In this document: positions 33,874-41,790 of the stretch, one piece after another
Numbering within the stretch: position 1 is the first letter of the stretch
How the letters are laid out: each line of letters begins with the position of its first letter
From: Streptomyces sp. A 4/2
GTDB lineage: Bacteria; Actinomycetota; Actinomycetes; Streptomycetales; Streptomycetaceae
Direction: 5' to 3'
Length of the DNA stretch: 64,000 nt
Assembly (NCBI RefSeq): GCF_940670765.1
Contig: NZ_CALNVW010000017.1
Coordinates: 124,001-188,000 of the forward strand
Made by a program: the position numbers and the translations under genes
Notes under the pieces: model-generated
The model's input: the letters and a program-made list of their open reading frames with translations, nothing else
Told to the model about the DNA's origin: nothing
Databases searched by the model: none

Positions 33874-34929
33874 TCAGTTGTCGGTGATCCAGGTGCCCCG
33901 GTCGGCGTTCCAGTGGATCGTGACCTTCTGGAACTGCTGGGCCCTGCCGTTGCCCTCGTCCACCTCGTCGGCGACGGGGTAGCCGAGAGCGCCCTCGTGG
34001 CCCGCGGCGTGGAACGCGTCGTAGATCGCGCCGTGGACGATGTGCGCACCGGTCTGCGGCGACCACAGGAACAGGCCGTGTTCGAAGAACTGGTAGCGGC
34101 CCCGGGTACCGTCGGGCGCCTGCGCGGCCTCCGCCTCGTCCATCGTCGGGAAGCCCCAGCTGCGCTCCGCGTCCGTCGCCCAGAACTCGGTCAGGATGTC
34201 CCCGTGGACCGCGTAGGCCACGTCCGGGTGCCAGAGGATGATGCCGTTCTGGAACTGCTGGAAACGCCCGCCGAGGGAGGCGTCCGCCTCGGCGCGGATC
34301 GGCGGCCCGAGGATGCCACCCGGGCCGCCCAGGTCGGCGTACTTCGCCCCGATCGTGCCGTACGGCTGGAACGCCTCGTCCCGCTGCTGCCGGGCGGTGC
34401 CCTCCGCCTCGTCGTACCGGTCCGGATAGGCGGAGCGCTGCACGGCCTGGGCGAGCTGCCCGGCGGTGCTGCCCTCCATACCGGGCTCCATCTGCTGGGC
34501 CACTTCGAAGAACTTGCCCGCCGCGTAGTCGACGTCGAGGATCTGTTCAGCCGTGCCCCAGCCCTGTGAGGGCCGCTGCTGGAAGACACCGAGTGAGTCC
34601 CGGTCCCCGCAGTTCAGGTTGTTCATGTGGGACTCGACCCAGCCCGTCTCGAAGCCGGCCAGCATCACCTTGTCGGACACGTTCATGCGCTGGCCCACCT
34701 CGTAGACCTTGCGCGTGACGGCGATGTCCCGGTCGGCCGGGACGTCGCAGAACACCGCGGCGGGCGCCCGGTTCCCGAGAGGTCCGGGCACGGGGTTCGT
34801 CTCCCGCGCCCACGCGGGCCGGCCGCTCAGCGCGGTCACGACCGCCATGAGCAACAGCACCGCCATCACACATCCCGCACGCCGAACGGCGGCGCTGTCC
34901 CGCCGGACGCCACCCACGAAGCCCGTCAC
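33874..34929 (-). CDS. Secreted lysozyme-like / LGFP-repeat cell-wall protein (351 aa)
   Basis: The signal peptide has VMAVLLLMAVVTAL and likely cleavage after AWA (about 41). A lysozyme-like domain follows (about 65-160) with candidate catalytic Glu94 or Glu99 in LAGFETGWVESHMNN, then CGDRDSLGVFQQRPSQGWGT, a signature of actinobacterial lytic transglycosylases. The second half contains several LGFP-type repeats (LGPPIRAEA..FQQFQNGIILWHP, WGFPTMDEAE..YQFFEHGLFLWSP, LGYPVADEVD..AQQFQKVTIHWN), which anchor proteins to the wall. GTG 34929 overlaps the DUF4185 stop, so the two are coupled. Confidence 0.87.
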   Translation of the reverse strand: MTGFVGGVRRDSAAVRRAGCVMAVLLLMAVVTALSGRPAWARETNPVPGPLGNRAPAAVFCDVPADRDIAVTRKVYEVGQRMNVSDKVMLAGFETGWVESHMNNLNCGDRDSLGVFQQRPSQGWGTAEQILDVDYAAGKFFEVAQQMEPGMEGSTAGQLAQAVQRSAYPDRYDEAEGTARQQRDEAFQPYGTIGAKYADLGGPGGILGPPIRAEADASLGGRFQQFQNGIILWHPDVAYAVHGDILTEFWATDAERSWGFPTMDEAEAAQAPDGTRGRYQFFEHGLFLWSPQTGAHIVHGAIYDAFHAAGHEGALGYPVADEVDEGNGRAQQFQKVTIHWNADRGTWITDN

Positions 34930-36146
34930 GGGTTCACCCCGTCGAACTGGAGCGCCCAGTACGGAGGGGAGCCCTTCTGGCCGTTCCACTGGGAGACGAT
35001 CAGCGTCAGGGAGGTGGCGCTCGCGCTGCCGGGGTGGATGTAACCGCCGTACAGGGTGGGCACCTGAGGCCTGCCCCAATGACTGGGCGGGACCGTGTTG
35101 TTGCCGACGATCTGCGGGGTGGGCGCGGACCACACCGCGTCGGGGCGGGACGCGGTGCGGGTGCAGATCGAGTAGTCGTCCACGTCGAAGTAGCTCATGC
35201 AGTACGTGGATCCGATCCGTTTCACGGAGAACTCACCGATGTTGTTGCCGGTGAGGATCGCCGAGGGCGCCGCATCCGTGGTCCACTGCCAACTGTTGCC
35301 CACGTACGCCCAGTTCTGCTGTGCTCCGAAATTTCCGTCGCGGAAGTCGCTCGGCTGGATACGGAACAGCTGGATCGCACCGCCGTCGGCGGTGTTGCGG
35401 TGGCTGCCGTTCCAGCGCTTGGAGAAGATGTACAGCCAGCCGTCGGGGTCGATGCCCGCGAACGACCACATGCCGTACATGGACTGGTTGGTTCCCTGCT
35501 CGTCACCGGCCCAGTGGTACGGGTAGTCGGTCCAGGTGACCCCGTAGTCGTCGGAGTAGGCGACGCCGGACATCAGGGAACCGTCACGGCCGGCACCGGG
35601 GGTCCAGGTGTTCACGGACGTGTACTGGAGGTAGGTACGGCCGCCGAACTCCACGCAGTCGTTGGGGATGCGGCTGAATTCCCAGCCGTGGCCGTTGTCC
35701 TGCTGAGGGGTGTAGTCGAAGAGCTGCCGTGCCCCTCCGCCGCTGGGCATCGCCCAGGTGAACGAGATCGGGGTCTGTCCCGAGGCGTCGAAACCATCCT
35801 GGTTCAGCATGATCGGCGAGCCCATGTAGTCGCCGGTCTGCTGAATGCCGGTCCACGAGTCGCCGAAGACATAGCCCCACGAGCCGTCGTGCTCCCGGTA
35901 GTAGGGGATCGCGAGGTCGCCGGAGCCCAGGCCCTGGGCGCTCGCCGAGTCACCGGGCTGGTCGCACAGGGAGGCGCCGCTTGCGAGGACGCGCGGGCCG
36001 GTACGCGGTTTCGGCGTGCTCCCGGTCGCCGCAGCGGCGGGCAAGGGGGCGGCGGCCAGCCCCGCCCCGAGAACGAGCCCCACACCCGCCTTGAGTGTCA
36101 GTCGGCGGGTGAGCGGTTGGTCCTGCGGTCTCGGTTCGACGGACAT
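34926..36146 (-). CDS. Tat-exported DUF4185 protein (406 aa)
   Basis: The Tat signal is LTRRLTLKAGVGLVLGAGLAA (Arg14-Arg15) with cleavage near residue 40. The mature part is a DUF4185 beta-propeller-like domain: YVFGDSWTGIQQTGDYMGSPIML, DDYGVTWTDYP, GWLYIFSKRWNGSHRN and TYCMSYFDVDDYSIC. The family resembles glycosidase-type propellers and may bind or cleave extracellular glycans, but activity is unproven. AGAGAGG precedes the ATG. It lies 44 bp downstream of a 38-aa ORF and is coupled to the lysozyme/LGFP gene, so all are probably one transcript. Confidence 0.85.
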   Translation of the reverse strand: MSVEPRPQDQPLTRRLTLKAGVGLVLGAGLAAAPLPAAAATGSTPKPRTGPRVLASGASLCDQPGDSASAQGLGSGDLAIPYYREHDGSWGYVFGDSWTGIQQTGDYMGSPIMLNQDGFDASGQTPISFTWAMPSGGGARQLFDYTPQQDNGHGWEFSRIPNDCVEFGGRTYLQYTSVNTWTPGAGRDGSLMSGVAYSDDYGVTWTDYPYHWAGDEQGTNQSMYGMWSFAGIDPDGWLYIFSKRWNGSHRNTADGGAIQLFRIQPSDFRDGNFGAQQNWAYVGNSWQWTTDAAPSAILTGNNIGEFSVKRIGSTYCMSYFDVDDYSICTRTASRPDAVWSAPTPQIVGNNTVPPSHWGRPQVPTLYGGYIHPGSASATSLTLIVSQWNGQKGSPPYWALQFDGVNP

Positions 36147-36190
36147 CGTGAACCTCTCTGAGGGTGAGGGTGTGGAGTTGTCGTACGAGG

Positions 36191-36307
36191 TCAGGCCGAG
36201 TTGGAGTTGCCCTTCGGCGGTACGAGCGGGGCGAGTTGACCGACGGAGAGCCAGTAGATCCGCTTGCCGCTGAAGGACGCGGGGCCTGCGAGCAGATCAG
36301 ATGTCAT
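36191..36307 (-). CDS. Putative 38-aa peptide ORF at head of the DUF4185 operon
   Basis: The ORF is ATG to TGA, 38 codons, with an excellent ribosome site (GAGGAGG 6 nt upstream). The peptide starts MTSDLLAGPASFSGKRIYWL and ends SVGQLAPLVPPKGNSNSA. It has no Cys, so a lanthipeptide is unlikely. There is a modest amphipathic/hydrophobic centre but no clear signal peptide. It is followed at 44 bp by the Tat-exported DUF4185 gene in the same orientation. It may be a true small protein, a peptide precursor or a translated leader. I recognise no family. Confidence 0.55.
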   Translation of the reverse strand: MTSDLLAGPASFSGKRIYWLSVGQLAPLVPPKGNSNSA

Positions 36308-36532
36308 GGAACCCTCCTCGGACCGGGTCGTCCCCGTCCGTGGACCGGCACGACCCGCACGGTAGTGACAGGGACCCGGAGCAGGGCACCCGGAACGATC
36401 CGGAGTGACAGCGCGTCCCCCTGTCCGCTAACGACTTGGTGCGCGAGCCGTGCCGACCGGTGAACAGCGGCACCGCGCGGTCGCGCTCCTCCGCATCGGC
36501 GGCGGCCAGGTCGGCCCGGCGCGGAGGTGCCC

Positions 36533-38017
36533 TCAGGGAGTGGGAGCCTCCGACTGCCGGTGAGCCGTGGGACTCAGGCACCGGGGAACCGCCGGCCGGT
36601 CCCTGGTGCGTACGGCGGGCAGCCACGCCGTGGAGCGTGCGGAACCCGACGGGAGACGGACCCGGTACCAGTGGGTCGACGGCGTGCCCTCCTCGTCGAC
36701 GATGATCGTCCCGTCGGACAGTTGGCAGTCGACAGCGAGGATGTCGCCGTCCCACACCCGTACCGGTACGACGTTGTCGGGGGTGTAGGGCCGCAAGGGA
36801 TCGATCGCAAGGCCGAGACTGCACACGAGGCGCCGGTCCGTTCGGTCCTGGCAGCGCTCCTCGGCGTTGAACACCCGGATCCGGCCGACGGGCCGGCCGG
36901 ATCCGGCGAGCCGGCCGGCCGCATCGTCACGCACCGCGCAGGCCCAGACCGGCGCACACACCGCGACCACCACGAGCGCTCCGCGGATGCGTCCTCGTCC
37001 ACGGGCCGTCGAACGTGCGGCGGGACGGTCGGCGACGCCGGGACCGGCGAAGGACCGCGCTGAGTTCCCCGAACTCCCGGAACTCCCAGCGGCCTCTGTT
37101 CCGGCGGCCTCCGTCCCAGCGGCCCGCCATGCGGTGATGCGCGTCAGCAGGCTCTCGGCGGTGTGCACCGTACGGGCGGCGTGGGTCGGGGCCAGACAGT
37201 CGGCGGCCAGCGCACGCCAGAACGGCGGCACCGCGTTGTCCATGCGTAACGGGGCGCGCCCGTCCGCGTACTCCTGTGCCGCGGCACTGCGCGCCGCCGG
37301 AGTGGCACCGGGAAACGGCGAGGCGCCGGACGCGAACACCTCGTGGATCACGATGCCCAGGGCCCACACGTCGGCGCTCGGCCGGACCCGCACACCGTCT
37401 ACGCCGAGCCGGCTCTTCCACCGCTCCGGCGGAAGGTAGTCGAGCGTGCCCATCGGAGGCGCGTACCCGTGGGTGCCGGTCAGCTCCGTGGCGAGCCCGA
37501 AGTCCGAGAGTCTGGCCGAACCGTCTGGTCCCACCAGCACGTTGTCCGGTTTGAGGTCCCCGTGCACCCAGCCGCCGCGGTGCAGATAGGCGAGACCCTC
37601 GCAGACCTCGCCGATGATCCGCGCGCCCTCCGCCTCGCTCGTTCCGGTCGCGAGCAGATCCCGCAGGCTGCAGTCGGCGCGCTCCATGACGAGCACGATC
37701 GCGCCGTCCAGGGAGGGGTGTTCCGGTTCGGTGAGTACGAGGGAGTCCAGCAGGCGGATCAGCCGGGGATGGCTGGCCCGGCGGCCGAGTTCGAGCTCAC
37801 GGCCGGCCGCCTCGGCCACCTCGCGGGCCTGGCGCGGTGTGAGCCCGGCGGTCGGCAGCACCTTGAGCGCGACGGGTTCCGCGCCCGGACCGGTGTCCTG
37901 ATCGCCCGTGCCGGCGTGGGCGGGCCGGCCCGCGTAGACCGTGGACCAGCCGCCCGTCCCGATCAGCTCGACGACCTCCCAGTCACCGAGCCGGAAACCG
38001 CGCGGCAGCACGTCCAT
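36533..38017 (-). CDS. Membrane-anchored Ser/Thr protein kinase, non-RD (494 aa)
   Basis: The kinase domain (about 8-295) has P-loop IGTGGWSTVYAG, Lys52 (VALKVL), catalytic loop HGDLKPDN (Asp154, Asn159), DFG 172-174 and the GTLDYLPPERW activation/P+1 segment. The catalytic Asp is preceded by Gly, not Arg, so this is a non-RD kinase. A linker with AAGTEAAGTEAAGSSGSSG repeats leads to one transmembrane helix (346-362). An outside domain of about 130 residues with several Cys follows. ATG 38017 has GGGGGAG upstream. It is 94 bp behind an FHA gene on the same strand, its likely signalling partner. Confidence 0.9.
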   Translation of the reverse strand: MDVLPRGFRLGDWEVVELIGTGGWSTVYAGRPAHAGTGDQDTGPGAEPVALKVLPTAGLTPRQAREVAEAAGRELELGRRASHPRLIRLLDSLVLTEPEHPSLDGAIVLVMERADCSLRDLLATGTSEAEGARIIGEVCEGLAYLHRGGWVHGDLKPDNVLVGPDGSARLSDFGLATELTGTHGYAPPMGTLDYLPPERWKSRLGVDGVRVRPSADVWALGIVIHEVFASGASPFPGATPAARSAAAQEYADGRAPLRMDNAVPPFWRALAADCLAPTHAARTVHTAESLLTRITAWRAAGTEAAGTEAAGSSGSSGNSARSFAGPGVADRPAARSTARGRGRIRGALVVVAVCAPVWACAVRDDAAGRLAGSGRPVGRIRVFNAEERCQDRTDRRLVCSLGLAIDPLRPYTPDNVVPVRVWDGDILAVDCQLSDGTIIVDEEGTPSTHWYRVRLPSGSARSTAWLPAVRTRDRPAVPRCLSPTAHRQSEAPTP

Positions 38018-38111
38018 GTGGTCGCTCCCCCGTGCGTCGGCCGTGTTCACCGCTCTCTCCGGTGCACCTTCCGTGCCGGCGTACACCACTTGTCCTCCCC
38101 CGGTTGCCACG

Positions 38112-38915
38112 TCATTCCGCCTTCGGCCGCTTCCCCACGGCCGTCCCGCTCCGGGGCGGCAGAAGCGCGAGATGCTCCTCCCGCACGAGCCCGAACCGCA
38201 GCGTGACACCGACGATCGTCTCCCGCTTGCCGTTGCGGCGCGCCCCTTTACCCGGATCGTCCTCGGCCGGGGCGCTGATCCGTAACTTCTCCTCGGCGAG
38301 ATAGTCGATGTGCGAACTGACCGCACGGGCGGTCAGCCGGGCACAGGCGGCGTGGTCCCTGAGCCGCTCGACGATCTGGGGGGTGGTCGGCACCGCGACC
38401 GGTGATTCGTCCCGCAGTCGCGGCTCGCAGAGCGCGACGAGTACCAGGAAGTAGGCGGCCGACTCGTCCAGCGAGTACGCCATGACCGTACGGCTTCCAC
38501 TCGGATCACCGGTGCCGTCGGGGTCGAGGTAGACATGGTCGGGGGCGAACACGTGGAAGGCGACCGTGGTGTCGCGGAGGGCCGGCAGGACGACCCGGGA
38601 GAACTCGAACGGGATGGGCGCCCCGGCCCGTCGAGGCGGCACCCTCAGGTACTCACCCGCGCCCTCCGGATTCTCCACCAGATAGCTGTGGGTCGCGCTG
38701 TAGTTGCTCAACTGCCAGTGGTCGTCGGTCACCCGGATCTCACCGGCCAGCCGGGAGATCGCCGCGTCGACGAGACGGAGTTCGACCGGGACCGTCGCCG
38801 ATCCCCGCCCGAACCGCGCAACTTCCCCCGGCCCGAGCCGCAACGTCACCGCGTCACCCGGCCGCCCTCCGACATCACCGCTCCCCCGCGGAAGATGAAT
38901 CACAATGCCGCTCAT
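38112..38915 (-). CDS. FHA-domain protein (267 aa)
   Basis: The forkhead-associated domain spans about residues 22-115: RFGRG (35-39), ISRLAGEI (53-60) and NYSATHSYLV (71-80), the loops that bind phosphothreonine. The C-terminal half resembles a winged-helix-like region (PQIVERLRDHAACARLTARAVSSHIDYLAEEKLRI), also seen in FHA regulators. ATG 38915 has GGAGG 8 nt upstream; the longer frame is unsupported. Linked to the kinase gene downstream, it is a natural substrate or adaptor. Confidence 0.85.
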   Translation of the reverse strand: MSGIVIHLPRGSGDVGGRPGDAVTLRLGPGEVARFGRGSATVPVELRLVDAAISRLAGEIRVTDDHWQLSNYSATHSYLVENPEGAGEYLRVPPRRAGAPIPFEFSRVVLPALRDTTVAFHVFAPDHVYLDPDGTGDPSGSRTVMAYSLDESAAYFLVLVALCEPRLRDESPVAVPTTPQIVERLRDHAACARLTARAVSSHIDYLAEEKLRISAPAEDDPGKGARRNGKRETIVGVTLRFGLVREEHLALLPPRSGTAVGKRPKAE

Positions 38916-39081
38916 CGCCCCGTCCTCCCCCACACGTCGGCAGTTGCCGCACAGACCAGAGCTACCCATACGGTGCGGGGGTCTCCCGCTTGATTCCGGC
39001 AGATTCTGTACGTGTGGTACTCGCCTTCACCGCACGTGTCACGGATCTGCCGAACGAGCGGTGATTCCAGTGGAGTTGGGG

Positions 39082-39201
39082 CTAACGACGGGCTGCGAAC
39101 GGCTGCACCGACCTGTCGATGAGCTGACCGTCCACGGTCCTCGCCGACTGCGGCTCAGCCACCTGATCGGACTCGGCCTCGGACACGTTCTCACCGGTCA
39201 T
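39082..39201 (-). CDS. Putative 39-aa peptide ORF
   Basis: The ORF is ATG to TAG with a strong GGAGGT 6 nt upstream. The peptide begins MTGENVSEAESDQVAEPQSA and ends with a basic SVQPFAARR. The acidic N-terminal part and short C-terminal core give the look of a leader-plus-core peptide, but no modifying enzyme cluster is adjacent apart from a methyltransferase about 300 bp upstream on the same strand. The family is unknown. Confidence 0.5.
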   Translation of the reverse strand: MTGENVSEAESDQVAEPQSARTVDGQLIDRSVQPFAARR

Positions 39202-39499
39202 CGATGCACCTCCGTCGGTCGCGCCACGTCGTGAGCGTCGTGGACAGTCACCCGCTTCGGTGGACCCCGGCATCCCGGAAAGCTCAACCGCACCTGACGG
39301 TAGGGGTCGTCGGTGTTCTTTCCCACCAAACTCCGTTGAGGCAACTCAGCCTTTCGGCGACCTGGCTATTCCCAAGTGCCGCCCTGCACCATCCGAGGAA
39401 TGAAAACCAACAACTGGTTACCTCCAGGGAGTTACCCACGGCGCACAGTGGTCCCCAGCCCGCCTGGTGGGCTCTGCAGTCAAGACGTCCAGTACGCCC

Positions 39500-40105
39500 T
39501 CACCGACGGTGGACGCTGACGGCATAACCGCCGCCGTCGTAAGGGTCGGCATCCCAGGTGGCGAACCGGTCGACGAGGGTAAGGCCGGCCCCGGAGCACC
39601 AGTCGTCGTAGTCCGACAGCGTGAGGCTGGGCGGCACCGGCAGGTGGGCTTCGTCCAGACCGAAGCCGGCGACCAGCAGGCCGCCCGGACACAGTGCCGC
39701 GGACAGGTGCTCAACCACCGTGGTCTCGGTGCCGGGGGCGAGCAACGGGAAGATATTGCCCGCAGCAACGATAAGGTCGAAGCCTCCTGCAATGCCGAGC
39801 AGGGTCGGCTCGAACTCGGCCAGATCGAGCTGGAACCAGGGCAGGCCAGGCGACTGCTTCCGCGCCACTGCCAGCATCGACGCGTCAAGATCCACCCCGA
39901 CACAGTCATAGCCGAGTTCCGCGAGCCGGATCATGACGCGTCCGGTACCGCACCCGGCGTCCAGCACCCGCGCCCCCACAGGCACGAGAGCTGCGCAGAA
40001 CCGCGCCTCACCGTGCACGTTCTTGCCACTACGGGCCAGGGCCGCGAATCGTGCGGCATAGTGCTCCCCGGACGCATTCCCGGTCAAATCCGCCCAGCGA
40101 CTCAT
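39500..40105 (-). CDS. Class I SAM-dependent methyltransferase (201 aa)
   Basis: Motif I is VLDAGCGTGRVMIRLAELG (48-66), then DCVGVDLDASML (motif II) and FDLIVAAGNIFPLL (motif IV). The N-terminal MSRWADLTGNASGEHYAARFAAL is typical of a Streptomyces group of small methyltransferases. The start is ATG 40105. There is no ribosome site, but TATAGT ends 7 nt upstream, so the transcript is probably leaderless. The longer frame is unlikely. The substrate is unknown. Confidence 0.87.
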   Translation of the reverse strand: MSRWADLTGNASGEHYAARFAALARSGKNVHGEARFCAALVPVGARVLDAGCGTGRVMIRLAELGYDCVGVDLDASMLAVARKQSPGLPWFQLDLAEFEPTLLGIAGGFDLIVAAGNIFPLLAPGTETTVVEHLSAALCPGGLLVAGFGLDEAHLPVPPSLTLSDYDDWCSGAGLTLVDRFATWDADPYDGGGYAVSVHRR

Positions 40106-40145
40106 AAGGTCAACTATAGGGGCGCCCGATCTCGCCCAAGGAACC
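40106..40145 (-). promoter_or_regulatory. Probable leaderless promoter of the methyltransferase gene
   Basis: On the minus strand a -10-like TATAGT (40118-40113) is followed by TGACCTT and the start ATG at 40105, so transcription would begin at the start codon. A weak TTGGGC lies 15 bp before the -10. No Shine-Dalgarno sequence is present. Confidence 0.5.
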
Positions 40146-40229
40146 AACTCCCAGTGCTACACCCGAGCAGAGCAGCAACCTCGTTCGACCATCACCCTGA
40201 CCGCAGTTGCCGACTGGGGCACCCGTGCC

Positions 40230-40410
40230 GCCGGGCATTGGCGGAGCAACAAGGCCGGGTCTCCCTTGCCCCAACGACACACCACAACATCGTCGGCCGG
40301 TACGGAACCCCACTCGCCGTCTCTCTGACCAGCGGAAACCGACACTACGTCACCCAGCTCATGCCGCTGCTGGACAAGATTCCCCACATCCGGGCCTGCG
40401 ATTGCGATGT
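40230..40410 (+). pseudogene. IS5-family transposase remnant
   Basis: One frame reads GRYGTPLAVSLTSGNRHYVTQLMPLLDKIP, the well-known central segment of IS5-type transposases (DG-GTPLxVxLTxGNxxDVTQLxPLLD). Neither an N-terminus nor the later catalytic Glu is present. It is flanked by a truncated lectin fragment, so the insertion has decayed with its surroundings. Confidence 0.75.
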
Positions 40411-40469
40411 CGGGAAGCGAGGCTGCTGTCCCCAATGGTGCGCGGCGGCTTGCGGAACGCGCTGGCCAA

Positions 40470-40751
40470 GTCGATCCGCAGGTCACCGTGAACGCCTCGG
40501 CGCCCTCCGGGGTGACCCTCCCGAAGGACAACGGCAGCTTCAAGTACAAAGATCCCCACAACGGGACCGAGTACACGATCAACGACGGCACTCTGAACGT
40601 CGAGACGCCCCGTAAATCCGGAATGTTTCTGGACGTCGGCAACACCCGCAACAACGGTGACAGCGTCATCCTCTACCAGTGCGGCTCCACCAATACCAAC
40701 CAGAAGTTCGTAGTCCAGCGCGGCTACATCAAGGTCAAGGACACACTCTGA
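40470..40751 (+). pseudogene. Ricin-B-type lectin domain fragment
   Basis: The C-terminal residues GMFLDVGNTRNNGDSVILYQC and NTNQKFVVQRGYIKV match the QxW/QxF repeat of ricin-type beta-trefoil lectins (one subdomain). The preceding NGSFKYKDPHNGTEYTIND looks like part of the same or a linked domain. There is no start codon with a ribosome site and no signal peptide. The 5' part was probably lost at the IS5 remnant. A good terminator still follows. Confidence 0.6.
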
Positions 40752-40762
40752 GGTGATCCACC

Positions 40763-40796
40763 GCCCGCCCTCCGCATGAAGGCGCAGAGGGCGGGC
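40763..40796 (+). terminator. Hairpin terminator after the lectin fragment
   Basis: A perfect 10-bp stem, GCCCGCCCTC / GAGGGCGGGC, with a 14-nt loop starts 12 bp after the stop at 40751. Confidence 0.8.
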
Positions 40797-41138
40797 CGGG
40801 CCCAAGCGCGACCGACGACGGCGGAACTCGGCCCCGGCGGGCGGCCGGGGTCTCGCGGCCGCGACAAGGCCGCCGTAAGGGCCCCCTCTCATCGCGGAGC
40901 CAGAGGCCCAGCTTCGGACGCGTGACGGGGTCCGTGGCGCCTGAGAACTCCCAGTCGTCGAGCCCAGCCGATGATGTGCGCGCCCACGGACGCGGCGGTA
41001 GCGAGCACGTTCTCCCGCTGGCGTTCGAGGGATGGCGCAGCCCGCTTCATGCGCGACAGCCATCGCGCTCCGAGCAGACTTTTGCGGCATCCGTCATAGG
41101 GACGCAGCAGGCGGCACGGCCCCTGGGAGTGGTCCTGG
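40797..41138. other. Non-coding or decayed stretch
   Basis: These 342 bp lie between the lectin-relic terminator and the YjbQ stop. Long open frames exist on both strands, but none has a ribosome site or a recognisable protein family. No repeat or RNA gene was seen. Confidence 0.5.
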
Positions 41139-41561
41139 TCAGCCCAGGAAGCTCAGCCGCACCTGCCGGTCGGGATTGTCGATGTTCGTGTCCACCAGGC
41201 ACACGGACTGCCACGTCCCGAGTTCCAGCCTCCCGCCGATCACCGGCAGCGTCGCGTGCGGCGCAACGAACGCGGGCAGCACATGGTCCCTGCCGTGACC
41301 GCGGCTGCCGTGCCGGTGCTGCCAGCGGTCGTCGGCGGGCAGCAGGCCGTGCAGGGCGGCGAGGAGGTCGTCGTCGCTGCCCGCTCCGGTCTCGATGACG
41401 GCGATCCCAGCCGTCGCGTGCGGGACGAAGATGTTCAGCAGGCCGTCGCGGCCCGCCGCGGTCTCCCGCAGGAACTGCTCGCAGTTCTCCGTCAGGTCGG
41501 TGACGGTCTCGGTGCTGCCGGTCTCGATGTGCAGGACGTGTGTGGCGAAGGTTTCGGACAT
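41139..41561 (-). CDS. YjbQ/UPF0047 family protein (140 aa)
   Basis: This is a small single-domain protein. Characteristic YjbQ segments are LLNIFVPHATAGIAVIE, DRWQHRHG, HVLPAFVAPHATLPVIGG and LELGTWQSVCLVD. His residues in the PHATAGI, HRHG and PHATLP stretches form the conserved metal site. The family includes secondary thiamine-phosphate synthase activity in E. coli, but its physiological role is unclear. ATG 41561 has a GGGAGG run about 9 nt upstream; ATG 41570 would leave no space for it. Direct repeats lie just upstream. Confidence 0.9.
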   Translation of the reverse strand: MSETFATHVLHIETGSTETVTDLTENCEQFLRETAAGRDGLLNIFVPHATAGIAVIETGAGSDDDLLAALHGLLPADDRWQHRHGSRGHGRDHVLPAFVAPHATLPVIGGRLELGTWQSVCLVDTNIDNPDRQVRLSFLG

Positions 41562-41580
41562 GGCTCCCATCCTCCCTCCC

Positions 41581-41625
41581 CAGGTCTTCCCTCTCCAGGT
41601 CTTCCCTCTCCAGGTCTTCCCTCTC
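41581..41625. repeat. 15-bp tandem repeat, three perfect copies
   Basis: CAGGTCTTCCCTCTC occurs three times head to tail (41581, 41596, 41611). The array begins 20 bp upstream of the YjbQ start, so it lies in that gene's 5' leader or promoter. On the minus strand each unit carries a GAGAGGGAAG purine run. Confidence 0.95.
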
Positions 41626-41723
41626 CAGGAGTGGGATCGCGCGTCCGTGTGGTGAGACGTTCCCGCACCCTGTGGCGCTCCGCTGCTGTTCACCGGTGAC
41701 CACCGCTGAGCGCCACAGTGCTG

Positions 41724-41755
41724 AGCGCAGAGCGCAGAGCGCAGAGCGCAGAGCG
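41724..41755. repeat. 7-bp tandem repeat, about 4.6 copies
   Basis: AGCGCAG is repeated at 41724, 41731, 41738 and 41745, followed by a partial copy. It lies 36 bp upstream of the flavoprotein GTG start, inside the region shared with the divergent YjbQ gene. Confidence 0.95.
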
Positions 41756-41790
41756 GGAAGATACCGGGACCCCGCGCCGTTAGGTGAAAC

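Noticed and set aside
39377..39520. Short plus-strand ORF beginning MKTNNWLPPGSYPRR
   Set aside because: It has a GAGGA only 1 nt from the ATG, runs into the antisense of the methyltransferase gene and shows no family pattern.
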